A stretch of 20,569 bases of DNA from DASRVA01 sp035687745 (GCA_035687745.1 DASRVA010000139.1:1-20569), one strand, 5' to 3'; shown: positions 7,781-15,929, counted from the first letter of the stretch. Notes: generated from the letters alone by a model not told the origin. Numbers and translations: made by a program.

Positions 7781-9227
7781 GCACCTCGCCCGTCATCTCG
7801 AGCTTCCCCGGGTAGGCGTCCAGTCGCGGCCGCACCTCATCCCCCAGGAACTCCCGCACCTGCTCAGGGGCGCGCCCGACGTGGCTGACCGGATCGCCGG
7901 CCGCGCTCCATGCCGACTCCGACAGGCCGGCGAATCCCTCCTCGGAGCTGAGCCGCCCGAGCAGGTCGTTGGACTCGCCCGCCTCGAGGCGGGCCGCCAC
8001 CTCGCGCGCGTGCACCCGGATCCGCTCGTGCAACGCCTGCCGATCGCCGCCCCTCTCGACCGCTTCCATGAGCAGCCTCTCGCTGGCCAGGAACGGGAGC
8101 TCGCGCTCGAGGTTCCGGCGGATCGCGCCCGGCTGCACCTCCAGCCCCTCCGCCACGTCGTGATAGAGGATCAGGAGGGAATCCACGGTCAGGAACAGCT
8201 CGGGGACGACGACCCGCTTGTTGGCCGAGTCGTCCAGCGTTCGCTCGAGCCACTGGGCCGCGGCCGTCAGATCGAGGTTGCCGGCGAGCTGGATCGCCAG
8301 CCTCGCCAGACCGGTCATCCGCTCGGCCCGCATCGGATTGCGCTTGTAGGGCATCGCCGACGAGCCGATCTGCCGGGCCGCGAACGGCTCAAGGATCTCG
8401 CCCACGTGCTGAAGGAGGCGCAGGTCGTGGCTGAACTTGGAGGCCGAGACCGCGATCCCCCTCAGCGTGGCCGCCCAGGCGGCGTCCACCTTCCGCGGGT
8501 AGGTCTGGCCGGTGACCGGGAACGCGCGCTCGGCGTCGAGCTTCGTCAGAACCCGTTGCTCGAGATCGCGCACCATCTCGTGGTCGCCGCCGGTCAGGGC
8601 CAGGAACGAGGCCTGGGTTCCGGTCGTACCCTTCAGCCCGCGCAGCCGGAACGCGCCCAGCCGCTGGTCGATCTCATCGAGGTCGAGGAGCAGGTCCTGG
8701 ATCCACAGACATGCACGTTTCCCCACGGTCGTGGGCTGGGCGGGCTGGAAATGTGTCCACCCCAGGGTCGCGAGATCCGCGTGCCGCTCGGCGAACCTGG
8801 CCAGTTGCGCGACCACGCAAAGGGTCTTTCGCTGAACGACCCCAAGCGCCTCGCGCATGACGAGCTGATCGCCATTGTCGACCACGTAGGCGCTGGTCGC
8901 GCCGAGGTGCAGGATCGGCCGCGCCTCCGGAGCCGCCTCACCGAACAGGTGCACGTGTGCCATCACGTCGTGCCGGAACTCGCGCTCGAGCTCCGCCGCG
9001 CGGCCCCAATCGATCCAGTCGGCGGCGTCGCGAAGGGCAGCGACCTGGGCCTCGGTCACGCCTCCGATCCCCAGCTCGAGCTCGGCCTCGGCGAGCGCGA
9101 TCCAGAGCCGGCGCCAGGTCCGGATCCGGTTTCGTTCGGAGAACAGCGCCAGCATCTCTTCGCTGGCGTAGCGAGAGACCAGTGGATGCTGAAACCGGCC
9201 TTCGTCCCCGGATCCCGGCCCGCTCAT
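7773..9227 (-). CDS. purB: Adenylosuccinate lyase, animal-type
   Basis: PurB cleaves SAICAR and adenylosuccinate, releasing fumarate in purine synthesis and AMP formation. The 484-residue product has the superfamily signature GSSAMPYKRNPM (288-299), whose serines lie on the catalytic mobile loop, and His159 in TLGWTHFQPAQPTTVGKR. It also has RHDVMAHVH (85-93) and RKVDAAW. From memory it follows the human ADSL sequence motif by motif (CLWIQDL, KGTTGTQASFL, ERTLDDSAN, ELPF), and its length matches that enzyme, whereas typical bacterial PurB has about 430-456 residues. ATG 9227 overlaps the purE stop by 4 nt (ATGA), so purE and purB are coupled. The 3' end overlaps tsaC. Confidence 0.96.
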   Translation of the reverse strand: MSGPGSGDEGRFQHPLVSRYASEEMLALFSERNRIRTWRRLWIALAEAELELGIGGVTEAQVAALRDAADWIDWGRAAELEREFRHDVMAHVHLFGEAAPEARPILHLGATSAYVVDNGDQLVMREALGVVQRKTLCVVAQLARFAERHADLATLGWTHFQPAQPTTVGKRACLWIQDLLLDLDEIDQRLGAFRLRGLKGTTGTQASFLALTGGDHEMVRDLEQRVLTKLDAERAFPVTGQTYPRKVDAAWAATLRGIAVSASKFSHDLRLLQHVGEILEPFAARQIGSSAMPYKRNPMRAERMTGLARLAIQLAGNLDLTAAAQWLERTLDDSANKRVVVPELFLTVDSLLILYHDVAEGLEVQPGAIRRNLERELPFLASERLLMEAVERGGDRQALHERIRVHAREVAARLEAGESNDLLGRLSSEEGFAGLSESAWSAAGDPVSHVGRAPEQVREFLGDEVRPRLDAYPGKLEMTGEVRV

Positions 9228-9664
9228 CCTCCGGTCGCCTCACCCAGGATGCGGAGCGCGAGGTGGGCGGCGTTGGTCCCGTTGTCGATCCCGACCGCCG
9301 CCACCGGCACGCCGGGGGGCATCATCGCGATCGCGAGCAGGGCATCGACGCCCCGCAGGGGCCCCGATCCCACCGGGAGCCCGATCACCGGCAGCCGCGT
9401 GTGGGCGGCCATGACGCCGGGCAGGGCCGCCGCCAAGCCGGCCGCGGCGATGATCACCCTATAGCCGGTCTCCTCCGCCCCCCGCGCCAGCTCCGCCACC
9501 CGCTCCGGCGTCCGATGAGCGGAGGCGACCTCGACCTTGTACCCGATCCCCGCCGCGCGCAGCACCTGCTCGGCCTTCTCGACCACCCCCCGATCCGACT
9601 CCGAGCCCACGACGATCAGCACCCGCGCCTTCCCCACGGCCTTCCTCTTCTTCTCCGCACTCAT
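9224..9664 (-). CDS. purE: N5-carboxyaminoimidazole ribonucleotide mutase (class I PurE)
   Basis: PurE converts N5-CAIR to CAIR in de novo purine synthesis. The 146-residue product has GSESD (20-24) for phosphate binding, SAHRTP (48-53) with the catalytic His50, and the LPVIGLPVGSGPLRGVDALL loop. SAHRTP points to class I, which works with PurK; no purK is in the window. The GAAHLPG motif of E. coli reads AAALPG here, so a second histidine is absent, which I believe occurs in other class I enzymes. ATG 9664 is chosen because GGGAG lies five bases upstream and the extra upstream residues are not family-like. It is coupled to purB by a 4-nt overlap. Confidence 0.95.
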   Translation of the reverse strand: MSAEKKRKAVGKARVLIVVGSESDRGVVEKAEQVLRAAGIGYKVEVASAHRTPERVAELARGAEETGYRVIIAAAGLAAALPGVMAAHTRLPVIGLPVGSGPLRGVDALLAIAMMPPGVPVAAVGIDNGTNAAHLALRILGEATGG

Positions 9665-9726
9665 CCGTTCTCCCTCATGCGTGGATTCGAAGCCGTGGTT
9701 CCTTCGATGCAACCGGCGTCACCCGA

Positions 9727-9845
9727 GGGCGCTCAAGATGGTCAGGATCAAGGCGCGCGACGCGAGGGCACCTGAGGCGCACTGAAAGGTGCGCCGCAAG
9801 GTGACCGAGGGCGCGCAACGCAGAGCCTGGCCATCTTCAGCGCCC
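9727..9845 (-). repeat. Dispersed palindromic element, copy A
   Basis: A 119-nt imperfect palindrome fills most of the gap between mtnP-like and purE. Plus-strand pairing, outside to inside: GGGCGCT/AGCGCCC, AAGATGG/CCATCTT, TCAGG/CCTGG, GCGCGC/GCGCGC, CACCT/AGGTG, and GGCGCAC/GTGCGCC around a TGAAAG loop. A diverged second copy is at 17257-17374, sharing blocks such as GATCAAGGCGCGCGA and GCGCAACGCAGA. Many stem positions differ between the copies, yet pairing is kept. It begins two bases after the TGA of the last gene of the fab-rnc-mtnP run. It could be a terminator or 3'-end structure, a REP/MITE-like element, or a protein-binding site. It has no T-tract. I know of no name for it. Confidence 0.85.
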
Positions 9846-9847
9846 GA

Positions 9848-10741
9848 TCAAGTGATCCAGTCGTGGAAGTCGTCACTTATCTGCCCCCCCCGCTTGTACC
9901 GCAACATCGCGTCCTGGCACGAGCATACGCAGGCTGCGTCCGGGAGCAGCTCCAGAAAGAGCGAGGTGAACTCCGGCAGCCGATCCAGCGCCGCGTCCAC
10001 CCGTCGCCGGCGCTCCTCGGGGTCGACCTCGGCCACGCCCTCGGCGTAGGCCGTGACATAGGTCACCGGGTGGTAGCACATCTCGAGCTCCCGGGCCAGG
10101 AACGCCTCCGGGGCAAGGGTCATCCCCACCAGATCGGCCCCCATTCCCTGCAGCATCCGGACCTCGGCCGGCGTCTCGAAGCGTGGCCCTTCGCAGACAG
10201 CGTAGACCGCGCCCTCCACGACCTCCTCGCCAAGAATCTCGAGCACCCGCCGCAGCGGCCGCTCCAGCGAGGGGCAGAAAACCGGGCGCGGACGCAGGAG
10301 GCCGATACCCAGGTTCTCGAAGAAGGTCGTCGGCCGGTGCCGTGTGAGGTCGAGGAGATCGGCCGGCAGGACGAACTGCCCGATCTGGTACCGCGAGCTC
10401 AGCGCGCCCGGGCCGCTCCAGGCGACGATCCGGCTCACGCCCAGCTCCTTGAGCGCCCAGACGTTGGCCCGGTAGTTCACGAACGGGGCCGAGACACGAT
10501 ATTCCTTCTCCCCATGGCGTGGCAGGACGAAGAACCGGTGACCGCCGCTTTCCAGGAACAGGATCGGCGACGAGCACCCGAAGGGGGTCTCCTTGACCAT
10601 GACGTCGACGAGCGATCCCAGGCGATCGCGCGCCAGCTGGTACACCTTGCCGCCGGCGATGAAGGCGACGTCGCTGAACTGGTCGTCGTAATCCCCGGAA
10701 AGGATACGAGGTAGGACCTCGGTTCTCGGCTCTTCGACCAC
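9848..10741 (-). CDS. MTA-phosphorylase-like nucleoside phosphorylase, divergent active site
   Basis: A 297-residue member of the PNP/MTAP (hexameric-trimeric family 2) fold. Seen: VLPRHGE (73-79, Arg75/His76), FVNYRANVWALKE (87-99), CEGPRFET (183-190), VGMTLAPEAFLARELEMCY (205-223), and a C-terminal CVCSC cluster (271-275) recalling the CxC of archaeal MTAP II. The family would cleave methylthioadenosine or a purine nucleoside with phosphate. Odd points: the N-terminal GGTG phosphate loop reads GGKV (30-33), and the base-recognising DYD of MTAP reads AYA (231-233). Substrate is therefore unclear, and it could be a specialised or inactive paralogue. GTG 10741 lies behind a GAGGT. It ends the fab-rnc run, and palindrome copy A begins right after its stop. 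Confidence 0.85.
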   Translation of the reverse strand: MVEEPRTEVLPRILSGDYDDQFSDVAFIAGGKVYQLARDRLGSLVDVMVKETPFGCSSPILFLESGGHRFFVLPRHGEKEYRVSAPFVNYRANVWALKELGVSRIVAWSGPGALSSRYQIGQFVLPADLLDLTRHRPTTFFENLGIGLLRPRPVFCPSLERPLRRVLEILGEEVVEGAVYAVCEGPRFETPAEVRMLQGMGADLVGMTLAPEAFLARELEMCYHPVTYVTAYAEGVAEVDPEERRRRVDAALDRLPEFTSLFLELLPDAACVCSCQDAMLRYKRGGQISDDFHDWIT

Positions 10742-10798
10742 GGTGGGACCTCAGCCGTTCCTGATGCAGGAGACCGGGAGGTGGCTCATATCGGCCGG

Positions 10799-11581
10799 CT
10801 AGCGAGCCGAGTCCCGTTCCGGGATGCTCGCCTCCACTCGCGCCAGCCGTTCCAGCGCGTCCAGGGCAGCCTCCTTCTCCGCCTCTTTCTTGGTCCGCCC
10901 CCACCCCGAGCCGAGCGGCTCGCCCTCGAGCCACACCTGGCACCGGAAGTTGACGTCTTCGCGGCCCCGGGGGGCGGAGCCGGCGCGGCTCGTTCGGTAG
11001 GTGATCTGGCCACGCCCCAGCTCATGAATCGTCTCCTGGAGCCGGTTCTTGGCGGTGTGGAACCCCTCGTCGTGCTCGAGGTCCAGCGACAGCACGTGAT
11101 CGTGGATGAAGCGGCGGGCGACCTCGAGGCCGCCGTCGAGGTACAGCGCTCCGATCACGGCCTCCAGGGAGTCGGCGGCGATCTTCCGGCGGCCGCCTCC
11201 AGCGAGAAGGTTCTGGTCGTCGCCGGTATGGATGCAGTCGGGCAGCCCGATCTGCTCGCTGGCCCCGGCCAGGAAACGACGCGAGATGATGTGGGCGCGG
11301 AGCTGGGAGAGGGTTCCCTCCTGGGCGTCGGGATGACGCGAGAAGAGCCACTCGCTCACGATCAGGTTCAGGATGGAGTCCCCGAGGAACTCCATCCGCT
11401 CGTACGATTGGCCACGATTGCTGGACTGGACGAGGGACGAGGGATGGGTGGTGGCCCGGACCAGCAGGTCGGGATCACGGAAGGGATGGCCCAGCACCCG
11501 CGCCAGATCGGTCAGGCGATCCTTCCCGCGGGTGTCCGGGGACCCGCCGGCCAGCCTGCCGAGCCACCGACGCAGCTTCAT
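10799..11581 (-). CDS. rnc: Ribonuclease III
   Basis: RNase III cuts double-stranded RNA, including rRNA precursors. The 260-residue product has the nuclease signature ERMEFLGDS (61-69) supplying Glu61, Glu64 and Asp68, and the second metal pair Asp137/Glu140 in KIAADSLEAVIGALYLDGG. A C-terminal double-stranded-RNA-binding domain follows from about 177 to 248 (KNRLQETIHELG ... GRTKKEAEKEAALDAL). The N-terminal 20 residues are a basic extension. ATG 11581 lies 4 nt after the fabF stop with GAGGA upstream, so it is co-transcribed with fabF. The fabF-rnc order is found in many bacteria. Confidence 0.97.
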   Translation of the reverse strand: MKLRRWLGRLAGGSPDTRGKDRLTDLARVLGHPFRDPDLLVRATTHPSSLVQSSNRGQSYERMEFLGDSILNLIVSEWLFSRHPDAQEGTLSQLRAHIISRRFLAGASEQIGLPDCIHTGDDQNLLAGGGRRKIAADSLEAVIGALYLDGGLEVARRFIHDHVLSLDLEHDEGFHTAKNRLQETIHELGRGQITYRTSRAGSAPRGREDVNFRCQVWLEGEPLGSGWGRTKKEAEKEAALDALERLARVEASIPERDSAR

Positions 11582-11585
11582 CGGG

Positions 11586-12827
11586 CTATTCCTCGAAGCG
11601 CTTGAGCGCCAGCGTAGCGTTGTGACCTCCGAAGCCCAACGAGTTCGTCAACGCGGCGCGCACCGGCCGCTCGCGCATCTCGTTAGGGACGCAATCCAGG
11701 TCGCATGCGGGGTCGGGGTTCTCGTAGTTGATGGTCGGCGGAACTTCGCCCTCGGTCAGGACCATCGAGGTGATCACGAACTCCAGTCCGCCCGCGCCTC
11801 CCAGCAGGTGACCCGTCATCGATTTGGTCGAGCCGACCATGAGCTCGTACGCGTGATCTCCGAAGACGGTCTTGACCGCCTCCGTCTCATAGGCGTCGTT
11901 GAGGGGCGTAGAGGTGCCGTGGGCGTTGATGTAATCGACATCGGTCGGATCGAGCCCCGCCTCGTCGAGCGCACGCTGCATGGCCCGCGCCGCACCCTCC
12001 CCATGCGGGGCAGGGGCGGTGATGTGATGGGCGTCCGCGGTCATTCCGATTCCGACCACCTCGGCGTACACGGTGGCCCCACGGTCACGCGCGCGATCGA
12101 GCTCCTCGAGGATCACCATCCCGGCCCCCTCGCCCAGGACGAACCCATCACGCTCGGCGTCGAACGGCCGGCTGGCACGCTCCGGCTCGTCGTTGCGCGT
12201 GGACATCGCCTTCATGGCCGCGAACCCGCCGATCGACATCTCCGTGACCGCGGCCTCCGTCCCGCCTGCGATCATCACGTCGGCGTCGCCGTGCTTGATG
12301 AGGCGGAACGCGTCGCCGATGGCATGGGCGCTCGATGCGCAGGCGCTCACCGTGCAGTAGTTGGGACCCTTGGCACCGAACCGCATGGAGACCACGCCGC
12401 TGGCCATGTCGGGGATCATCATCGGGATGTAGAAGGGGCTGATCCGGGAAGGGCCGCCGTCCAGATAGCGACGGTTCTGTTCCTCGTGGGTCGCGATTCC
12501 GCCGATCCCTGAACCGACGATCACCCCCACCCGGTTCGGATCCTCCTTCCCCATGTCGATCCCGCTGTCGTCCATGGCCATGATCGAGGTCGCCATGGCG
12601 TACTGCGTGAAGAGGTCCTGCCGGCGCGTCTCTTTCTTCTCGATCCAGATCAACGGATCGAACGCCTTGACCTCCGCGGCGATCCGCGTGGCGAACGCGC
12701 TCGCATCGAAGCGCGTGATCGGACCGACGCCGGGGGTTCCGGCGAGCAACGCCTTCCACGATGAGGCGAGATCGTTGCCGAGGGCGCTGATCAAGCCCAT
12801 CCCGGTGACCACGACGCGTCGTCCCAT
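11586..12827 (-). CDS. fabF: 3-oxoacyl-ACP synthase II (KAS II)
   Basis: FabF condenses malonyl-ACP with acyl-ACP during chain elongation. The 413-residue product has the Cys-His-His triad of the KAS I/II class: Cys163 in VSACASSAHAIG, His303 in NAHGTSTPLND and His340 in KSMTGHLLGGAG, with Lys335 next to the latter. RPFDAERDGFVLGEGAG and the C-terminal NSLGFGGHNATL are intact. Start ATG 12827 is immediately family-like (MGRRVVVTGMGLIS). It lies 37 nt after acpP and 4 nt before rnc. Assignment as FabF rather than FabB rests on overall motif wording and its place next to acpP. Confidence 0.97.
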   Translation of the reverse strand: MGRRVVVTGMGLISALGNDLASSWKALLAGTPGVGPITRFDASAFATRIAAEVKAFDPLIWIEKKETRRQDLFTQYAMATSIMAMDDSGIDMGKEDPNRVGVIVGSGIGGIATHEEQNRRYLDGGPSRISPFYIPMMIPDMASGVVSMRFGAKGPNYCTVSACASSAHAIGDAFRLIKHGDADVMIAGGTEAAVTEMSIGGFAAMKAMSTRNDEPERASRPFDAERDGFVLGEGAGMVILEELDRARDRGATVYAEVVGIGMTADAHHITAPAPHGEGAARAMQRALDEAGLDPTDVDYINAHGTSTPLNDAYETEAVKTVFGDHAYELMVGSTKSMTGHLLGGAGGLEFVITSMVLTEGEVPPTINYENPDPACDLDCVPNEMRERPVRAALTNSLGFGGHNATLALKRFEE

Positions 12828-12864
12828 CAGCCGCTCGCCGCCTCCGGATGGGGCGGGCGTCCGC

Positions 12865-13101
12865 TCACTCCGAGGTCTTGTTCTTCAGGTAGGAGACGGC
12901 CTCTCCGACCGTGGTGAGGCGCTCGGCGTCCTCGTCAGGGATCTCGATGTCGAACTCCTCCTCGAATGCCATGACGAGCTCGACGGTGTCCAGCGAGTCA
13001 GCTCCCAGGTCCTCCACGAAAGAAGCGTCCGAGGTCACCTTCTCCCCGTCCACCCCGAGGTTCTCCACGATGATTTCCTTGACGCGATCGTCTACCGACA
13101 T
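12865..13101 (-). CDS. acpP: Acyl carrier protein
   Basis: ACP carries growing acyl chains on a phosphopantetheine arm. The 78-residue acidic product has the attachment site DLGADSLDTVELVM with Ser36, at the same position as in E. coli ACP. ATG 13101 (MSVDDRVKEI) is preferred over an ATG two codons upstream, because GGGAGG abuts the upstream ATG and is six bases from this one, and because the length then equals the typical ACP. A 58-nt gap after fabG contains a weak -10-like TACACT (complement of 13137-13142), so a separate ACP promoter is possible but unproven. Confidence 0.97.
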   Translation of the reverse strand: MSVDDRVKEIIVENLGVDGEKVTSDASFVEDLGADSLDTVELVMAFEEEFDIEIPDEDAERLTTVGEAVSYLKNKTSE

Positions 13102-13159
13102 CGGCATCCTCCCATTCGAGTTCGTACGCGGATTGCAGTGTAACGAAGAAAGCCGGCGG

Positions 13160-13915
13160 TCATCGAGTCAGGCCGCCGTCCACGCAGATGACCTGTCCGG
13201 TAATATAGTCGCTGAGCGACGATGCGAGGAACAGGACGAGGTGGGCCACGTCTTCGACCGTCCCGAGCCGTCCGGCGGGGATACGGTCCTCGTAGCCGGC
13301 CCGGGTGGCCTCGTCCAGGGCGGCGGTCATGTCGGTCTCGATGAAGCCCGGTGCGACGACGTTGACCGTGACGCCACGCGACGCGACCTCGGCGGCAAGC
13401 GACTTGGACAGGCCTATCAAGCCGGCCTTCGAGGCGGCGTAGTTGGCCTGACCCGCGTTGCCGGTCACTCCGACGACCGAAGCCATGTTGACGATCCGTC
13501 CCCACCGGCGGCGGATCATCGGCTTGACCGCGAGCCGACTCCATTGGAAGGCACCGCCGAGGTTGACGCGCACGACCTCGTCCCACTCGTGCTGCTTCAT
13601 GCGCAGCAGCAGGTTATCGCGGGTGAGTCCCGCGTTGTTGACCAGGATATCGACCGCCTCGAACGCCGACTGGGCCTCACCCCAGGCGCGCTCCACGTCG
13701 ACCGGATCCCCCACGTCGCCGACCAGCCCGAGCGTCCTGACACCGTGCCCGGCGAGCTCCTCGGCGGTCTGCCGGACCGAATCGGCGCTCCGCGCGAAGA
13801 CGATCACCGACGCGCCCGCCCTGGCCAGCGCCTCGGACACCGCACGGCCGATCCCCCGGTTGCCCCCCGTGACGAGCGCGGTCCGGCCGGTCAGGTCGAG
13901 CCCGATCGAGCTCAC
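13160..13915 (-). CDS. fabG: 3-oxoacyl-ACP reductase
   Basis: FabG reduces 3-oxoacyl-ACP with NADPH. The 251-residue product is a classical short-chain dehydrogenase: cofactor loop TGGNRGIG (16-23), LVNNAGLTRDNLLLRM (91-106), and active-site Asn118, Ser146, Tyr159 and Lys163 (NYAASKAG). PGFIETDMT and the C-terminal GQVICVDGG are present. LTRDNLLLRM is the wording typical of true FabG rather than other SDRs. The GTG start at 13915 overlaps the fabD stop (GTGA), so it is translationally coupled to fabD. It precedes acpP. Confidence 0.96.
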   Translation of the reverse strand: MSSIGLDLTGRTALVTGGNRGIGRAVSEALARAGASVIVFARSADSVRQTAEELAGHGVRTLGLVGDVGDPVDVERAWGEAQSAFEAVDILVNNAGLTRDNLLLRMKQHEWDEVVRVNLGGAFQWSRLAVKPMIRRRWGRIVNMASVVGVTGNAGQANYAASKAGLIGLSKSLAAEVASRGVTVNVVAPGFIETDMTAALDEATRAGYEDRIPAGRLGTVEDVAHLVLFLASSLSDYITGQVICVDGGLTR

Positions 13916-14853
13916 GCTGCCGCCAGCGTCTCGACCTCTTCGGGGCCGCCGACGGCCTGCCCCCCGAGTTCGCGGTCGATCCGCTTGAGGAGCCCGGTCA
14001 GGACCGCCCCGGGGCCCGGCTCGACGAACCGGATGGCGCCCAGCTCGCGCAGTCGCTTCACGCAGTCGGTCCAGCGGACGGGGGCGGTAAGCTGCTCGAG
14101 AAGGCGCGACCGGATGGCCTCCGGGTCGGTCACCGGAGCGGCGTCGACGTTGGCCACGACGGGGATCCTCGCTTCTCGGAGCTCGACCCCGGACAGGGCC
14201 TCGGCCAGCCGTGCCGCCGCCGGCGCCATGAGGGGCGAGTGGAAGGCCCCCGAAACCGGCAGCTCGACCGCCTTTCGCGCGCCGTGGTCGCGGGCCTCGT
14301 CGACCGCCCGCCGGATGGCTTGGCGTGTGCCCGAGATCACGATCTGCCCGGGAGCGTTGAAGTTGGCGGGCTCGAGCACCTCTCCCTCACGGCGGACGGC
14401 GCGACAGAGCGCGGCAACGGCCACGTCGTCCAGGCCCAGGACGGCCGCCATCGAGCCCGGGCTCGAGCGGCCTGCTTCGGCCATCGCCTCTCCTCTCGCG
14501 CGCACAAGACGCAGGGCGTCGTCGAACGTGACACTTCCCGCCGCGACGTGCGCCGAGAACTCGCCAAGGCTGTGTCCGGCCGCCCAGTCCGGCCGGACGC
14601 CGCGGCCTGACAGCACGCGAACCACGGCGACCGAATGTGCGAGGAGCGCCGGCTGCGCGTTCTCGGTCGCGCGCAGCCGCTCCCCGGGGCCCTCCCAGCA
14701 GATCGTCGAAATCGCGAAACCGAGGATCTCGTCCGCTTCCCGGAAGGCGGCCCTGGCCTCGGGGTAGGCGTCGGCAAGGGCGGCTCCCATGCCCACGACC
14801 TGGCTCCCTTGCCCGGGGAACTGGAAGGCCACACCCGAGCGGTCAGCGACCAC
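13912..14853 (-). CDS. fabD: Malonyl-CoA:ACP transacylase
   Basis: FabD moves malonyl groups from CoA to ACP. The 313-residue product has the N-terminal FQFPGQGSQVVGMG, the nucleophile elbow GHSLGE with Ser95 beside His94, the malonate-binding Arg120 (LVRARGEAM), and the catalytic His205 in SGAFHSPLM. GTG 14853 gives a short family-like N-terminus but has no clear Shine-Dalgarno; a GTG at codon 8 would trim it into the first strand and is less likely. It lies 50 nt after fabH and overlaps fabG by 4 nt. Confidence 0.96.
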   Translation of the reverse strand: MVADRSGVAFQFPGQGSQVVGMGAALADAYPEARAAFREADEILGFAISTICWEGPGERLRATENAQPALLAHSVAVVRVLSGRGVRPDWAAGHSLGEFSAHVAAGSVTFDDALRLVRARGEAMAEAGRSSPGSMAAVLGLDDVAVAALCRAVRREGEVLEPANFNAPGQIVISGTRQAIRRAVDEARDHGARKAVELPVSGAFHSPLMAPAAARLAEALSGVELREARIPVVANVDAAPVTDPEAIRSRLLEQLTAPVRWTDCVKRLRELGAIRFVEPGPGAVLTGLLKRIDRELGGQAVGGPEEVETLAAA

Positions 14854-14903
14854 GAGCTACCCGAAGGAGTGCAATGCGGAGATCGGACATCTCGAGCGAC
14901 CTG

Positions 14904-15929
14904 CTACAGGCGCAGGAGGATGGACCCCCATGCCAGCCCGCCGCCGAAGGCCGTCATCAGGATCGTGTCTCCCCGTCCCACGCGTCCCTGGCGCACGGCC
15001 TCGTCGAGAGCGATAGGGATCGACGCCGAGCTGGTGTTGCCGTAGCGGTCGATGTTGATGAAGACGCGATCCGAGGCCACGTCGAGCCGCTTCGCCAGCG
15101 ACTCGATGATCCGGATGTTGGCCTGGTGCGGGATGACGAGGTCGACGTCCGCGATCACCAGCCCGGTCCGGGCCAGCACCGCGCGGCTCGACTCCTCCAT
15201 CGCGAGGACGGCGCGCTTGAACACCTCGCGCCCCTCCTGCTTGACGAACTCGAGACGCTGCGCCTGCGTCTCCGGAGTGGATGGCAAGGCCGCGCCGCCC
15301 GCCGGCCGCCACAGGAGCTGGGCGAAGCGTCCGTCGGTCTGGATGTGGGAGGCCAGGAGCCCCGAGCCGTCCCCTCCCACGAGCGCCGCGCCCGCGCCAT
15401 CGCCGAACAGCACGCAGGTGGCACGATCCGAGTAGTCGATGATCGCCGACATCTTTTCGGCACCTACAACGAGCACGTGACGGTGTGCCCCCGAGCGGAT
15501 GAGGCCATGGGCGATCGTGAGGCCATAGAGCCAGCCGGCGCAAGCGGCGCTGATGTCGAAGGCGGCCGCGCGATGGGCTCCGATCCGGGCCTGGGTCTCG
15601 CAGGCGGTGGAGGGCAGGAGATGGTCCGGGGTCGCGGTCGAAAGGACGAGGACGTCGACGTCCAGGGGATCGACGCCGGCGCTCTCCAGGGCCCGGCGCG
15701 CGGCCAGAGCCGCCATGTCCGCCGTGTTCTGACCCTCCTCGCACGCCCGGCGCTCCCGTATCCCGGATCGCGTACGGATCCACTCGTCCGTGGTGTCGAC
15801 GATCTTCGCCAGGTCGGCGTTGGTCACCACCCGGTCGGGAACGGCCATGCCCGTCCCCCGAATGAAGCCGGCCTCCAACGCGGGCCCGACGGCGCCCTGC
15901 GCCGTCGGATGCGTGGTCTGCGCTCTCAT
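14904..15929 (-). CDS. fabH: 3-oxoacyl-ACP synthase III (KAS III)
   Basis: FabH starts fatty-acid synthesis by condensing acyl-CoA with malonyl-ACP. The 341-residue product has the Cys-His-Asn triad of KAS III: Cys130 in FDISAACAGWLYGL, His268 in VIPHQANIRI and Asn298 in RYGNTSSAS. VDTTDEWIRTRSGIRERR and the C-terminal AFGGGLAWGS are typical. The N-terminus carries about 18 extra residues before the first strand. The ATG 15929 start is supported by a strong GAGGAGG four bases upstream, so the extension is probably real. It follows rpmF by 58 nt with no plsX between. Acyl-CoA chain preference cannot be read from the sequence. Confidence 0.97.
   Translation of the reverse strand: MRAQTTHPTAQGAVGPALEAGFIRGTGMAVPDRVVTNADLAKIVDTTDEWIRTRSGIRERRACEEGQNTADMAALAARRALESAGVDPLDVDVLVLSTATPDHLLPSTACETQARIGAHRAAAFDISAACAGWLYGLTIAHGLIRSGAHRHVLVVGAEKMSAIIDYSDRATCVLFGDGAGAALVGGDGSGLLASHIQTDGRFAQLLWRPAGGAALPSTPETQAQRLEFVKQEGREVFKRAVLAMEESSRAVLARTGLVIADVDLVIPHQANIRIIESLAKRLDVASDRVFINIDRYGNTSSASIPIALDEAVRQGRVGRGDTILMTAFGGGLAWGSILLRL

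Noticed and set aside
7131..9464. A 777-codon open frame on the plus strand
   Set aside because: It is antisense to tsaC, purB and purE, is rich in Arg/Pro/His with no family motifs, and is explained by the GC-rich codon bias of the minus-strand genes.
9727..9845. The palindrome as a CRISPR repeat or insertion sequence
   Set aside because: Copies are single and kilobases apart with no spacers, no transposase frame, and no visible direct target duplication at either end.
13102..13159. A separate acpP promoter
   Set aside because: A -10-like TACACT exists but no convincing -35 lies at the right distance, so it was not listed as a feature.
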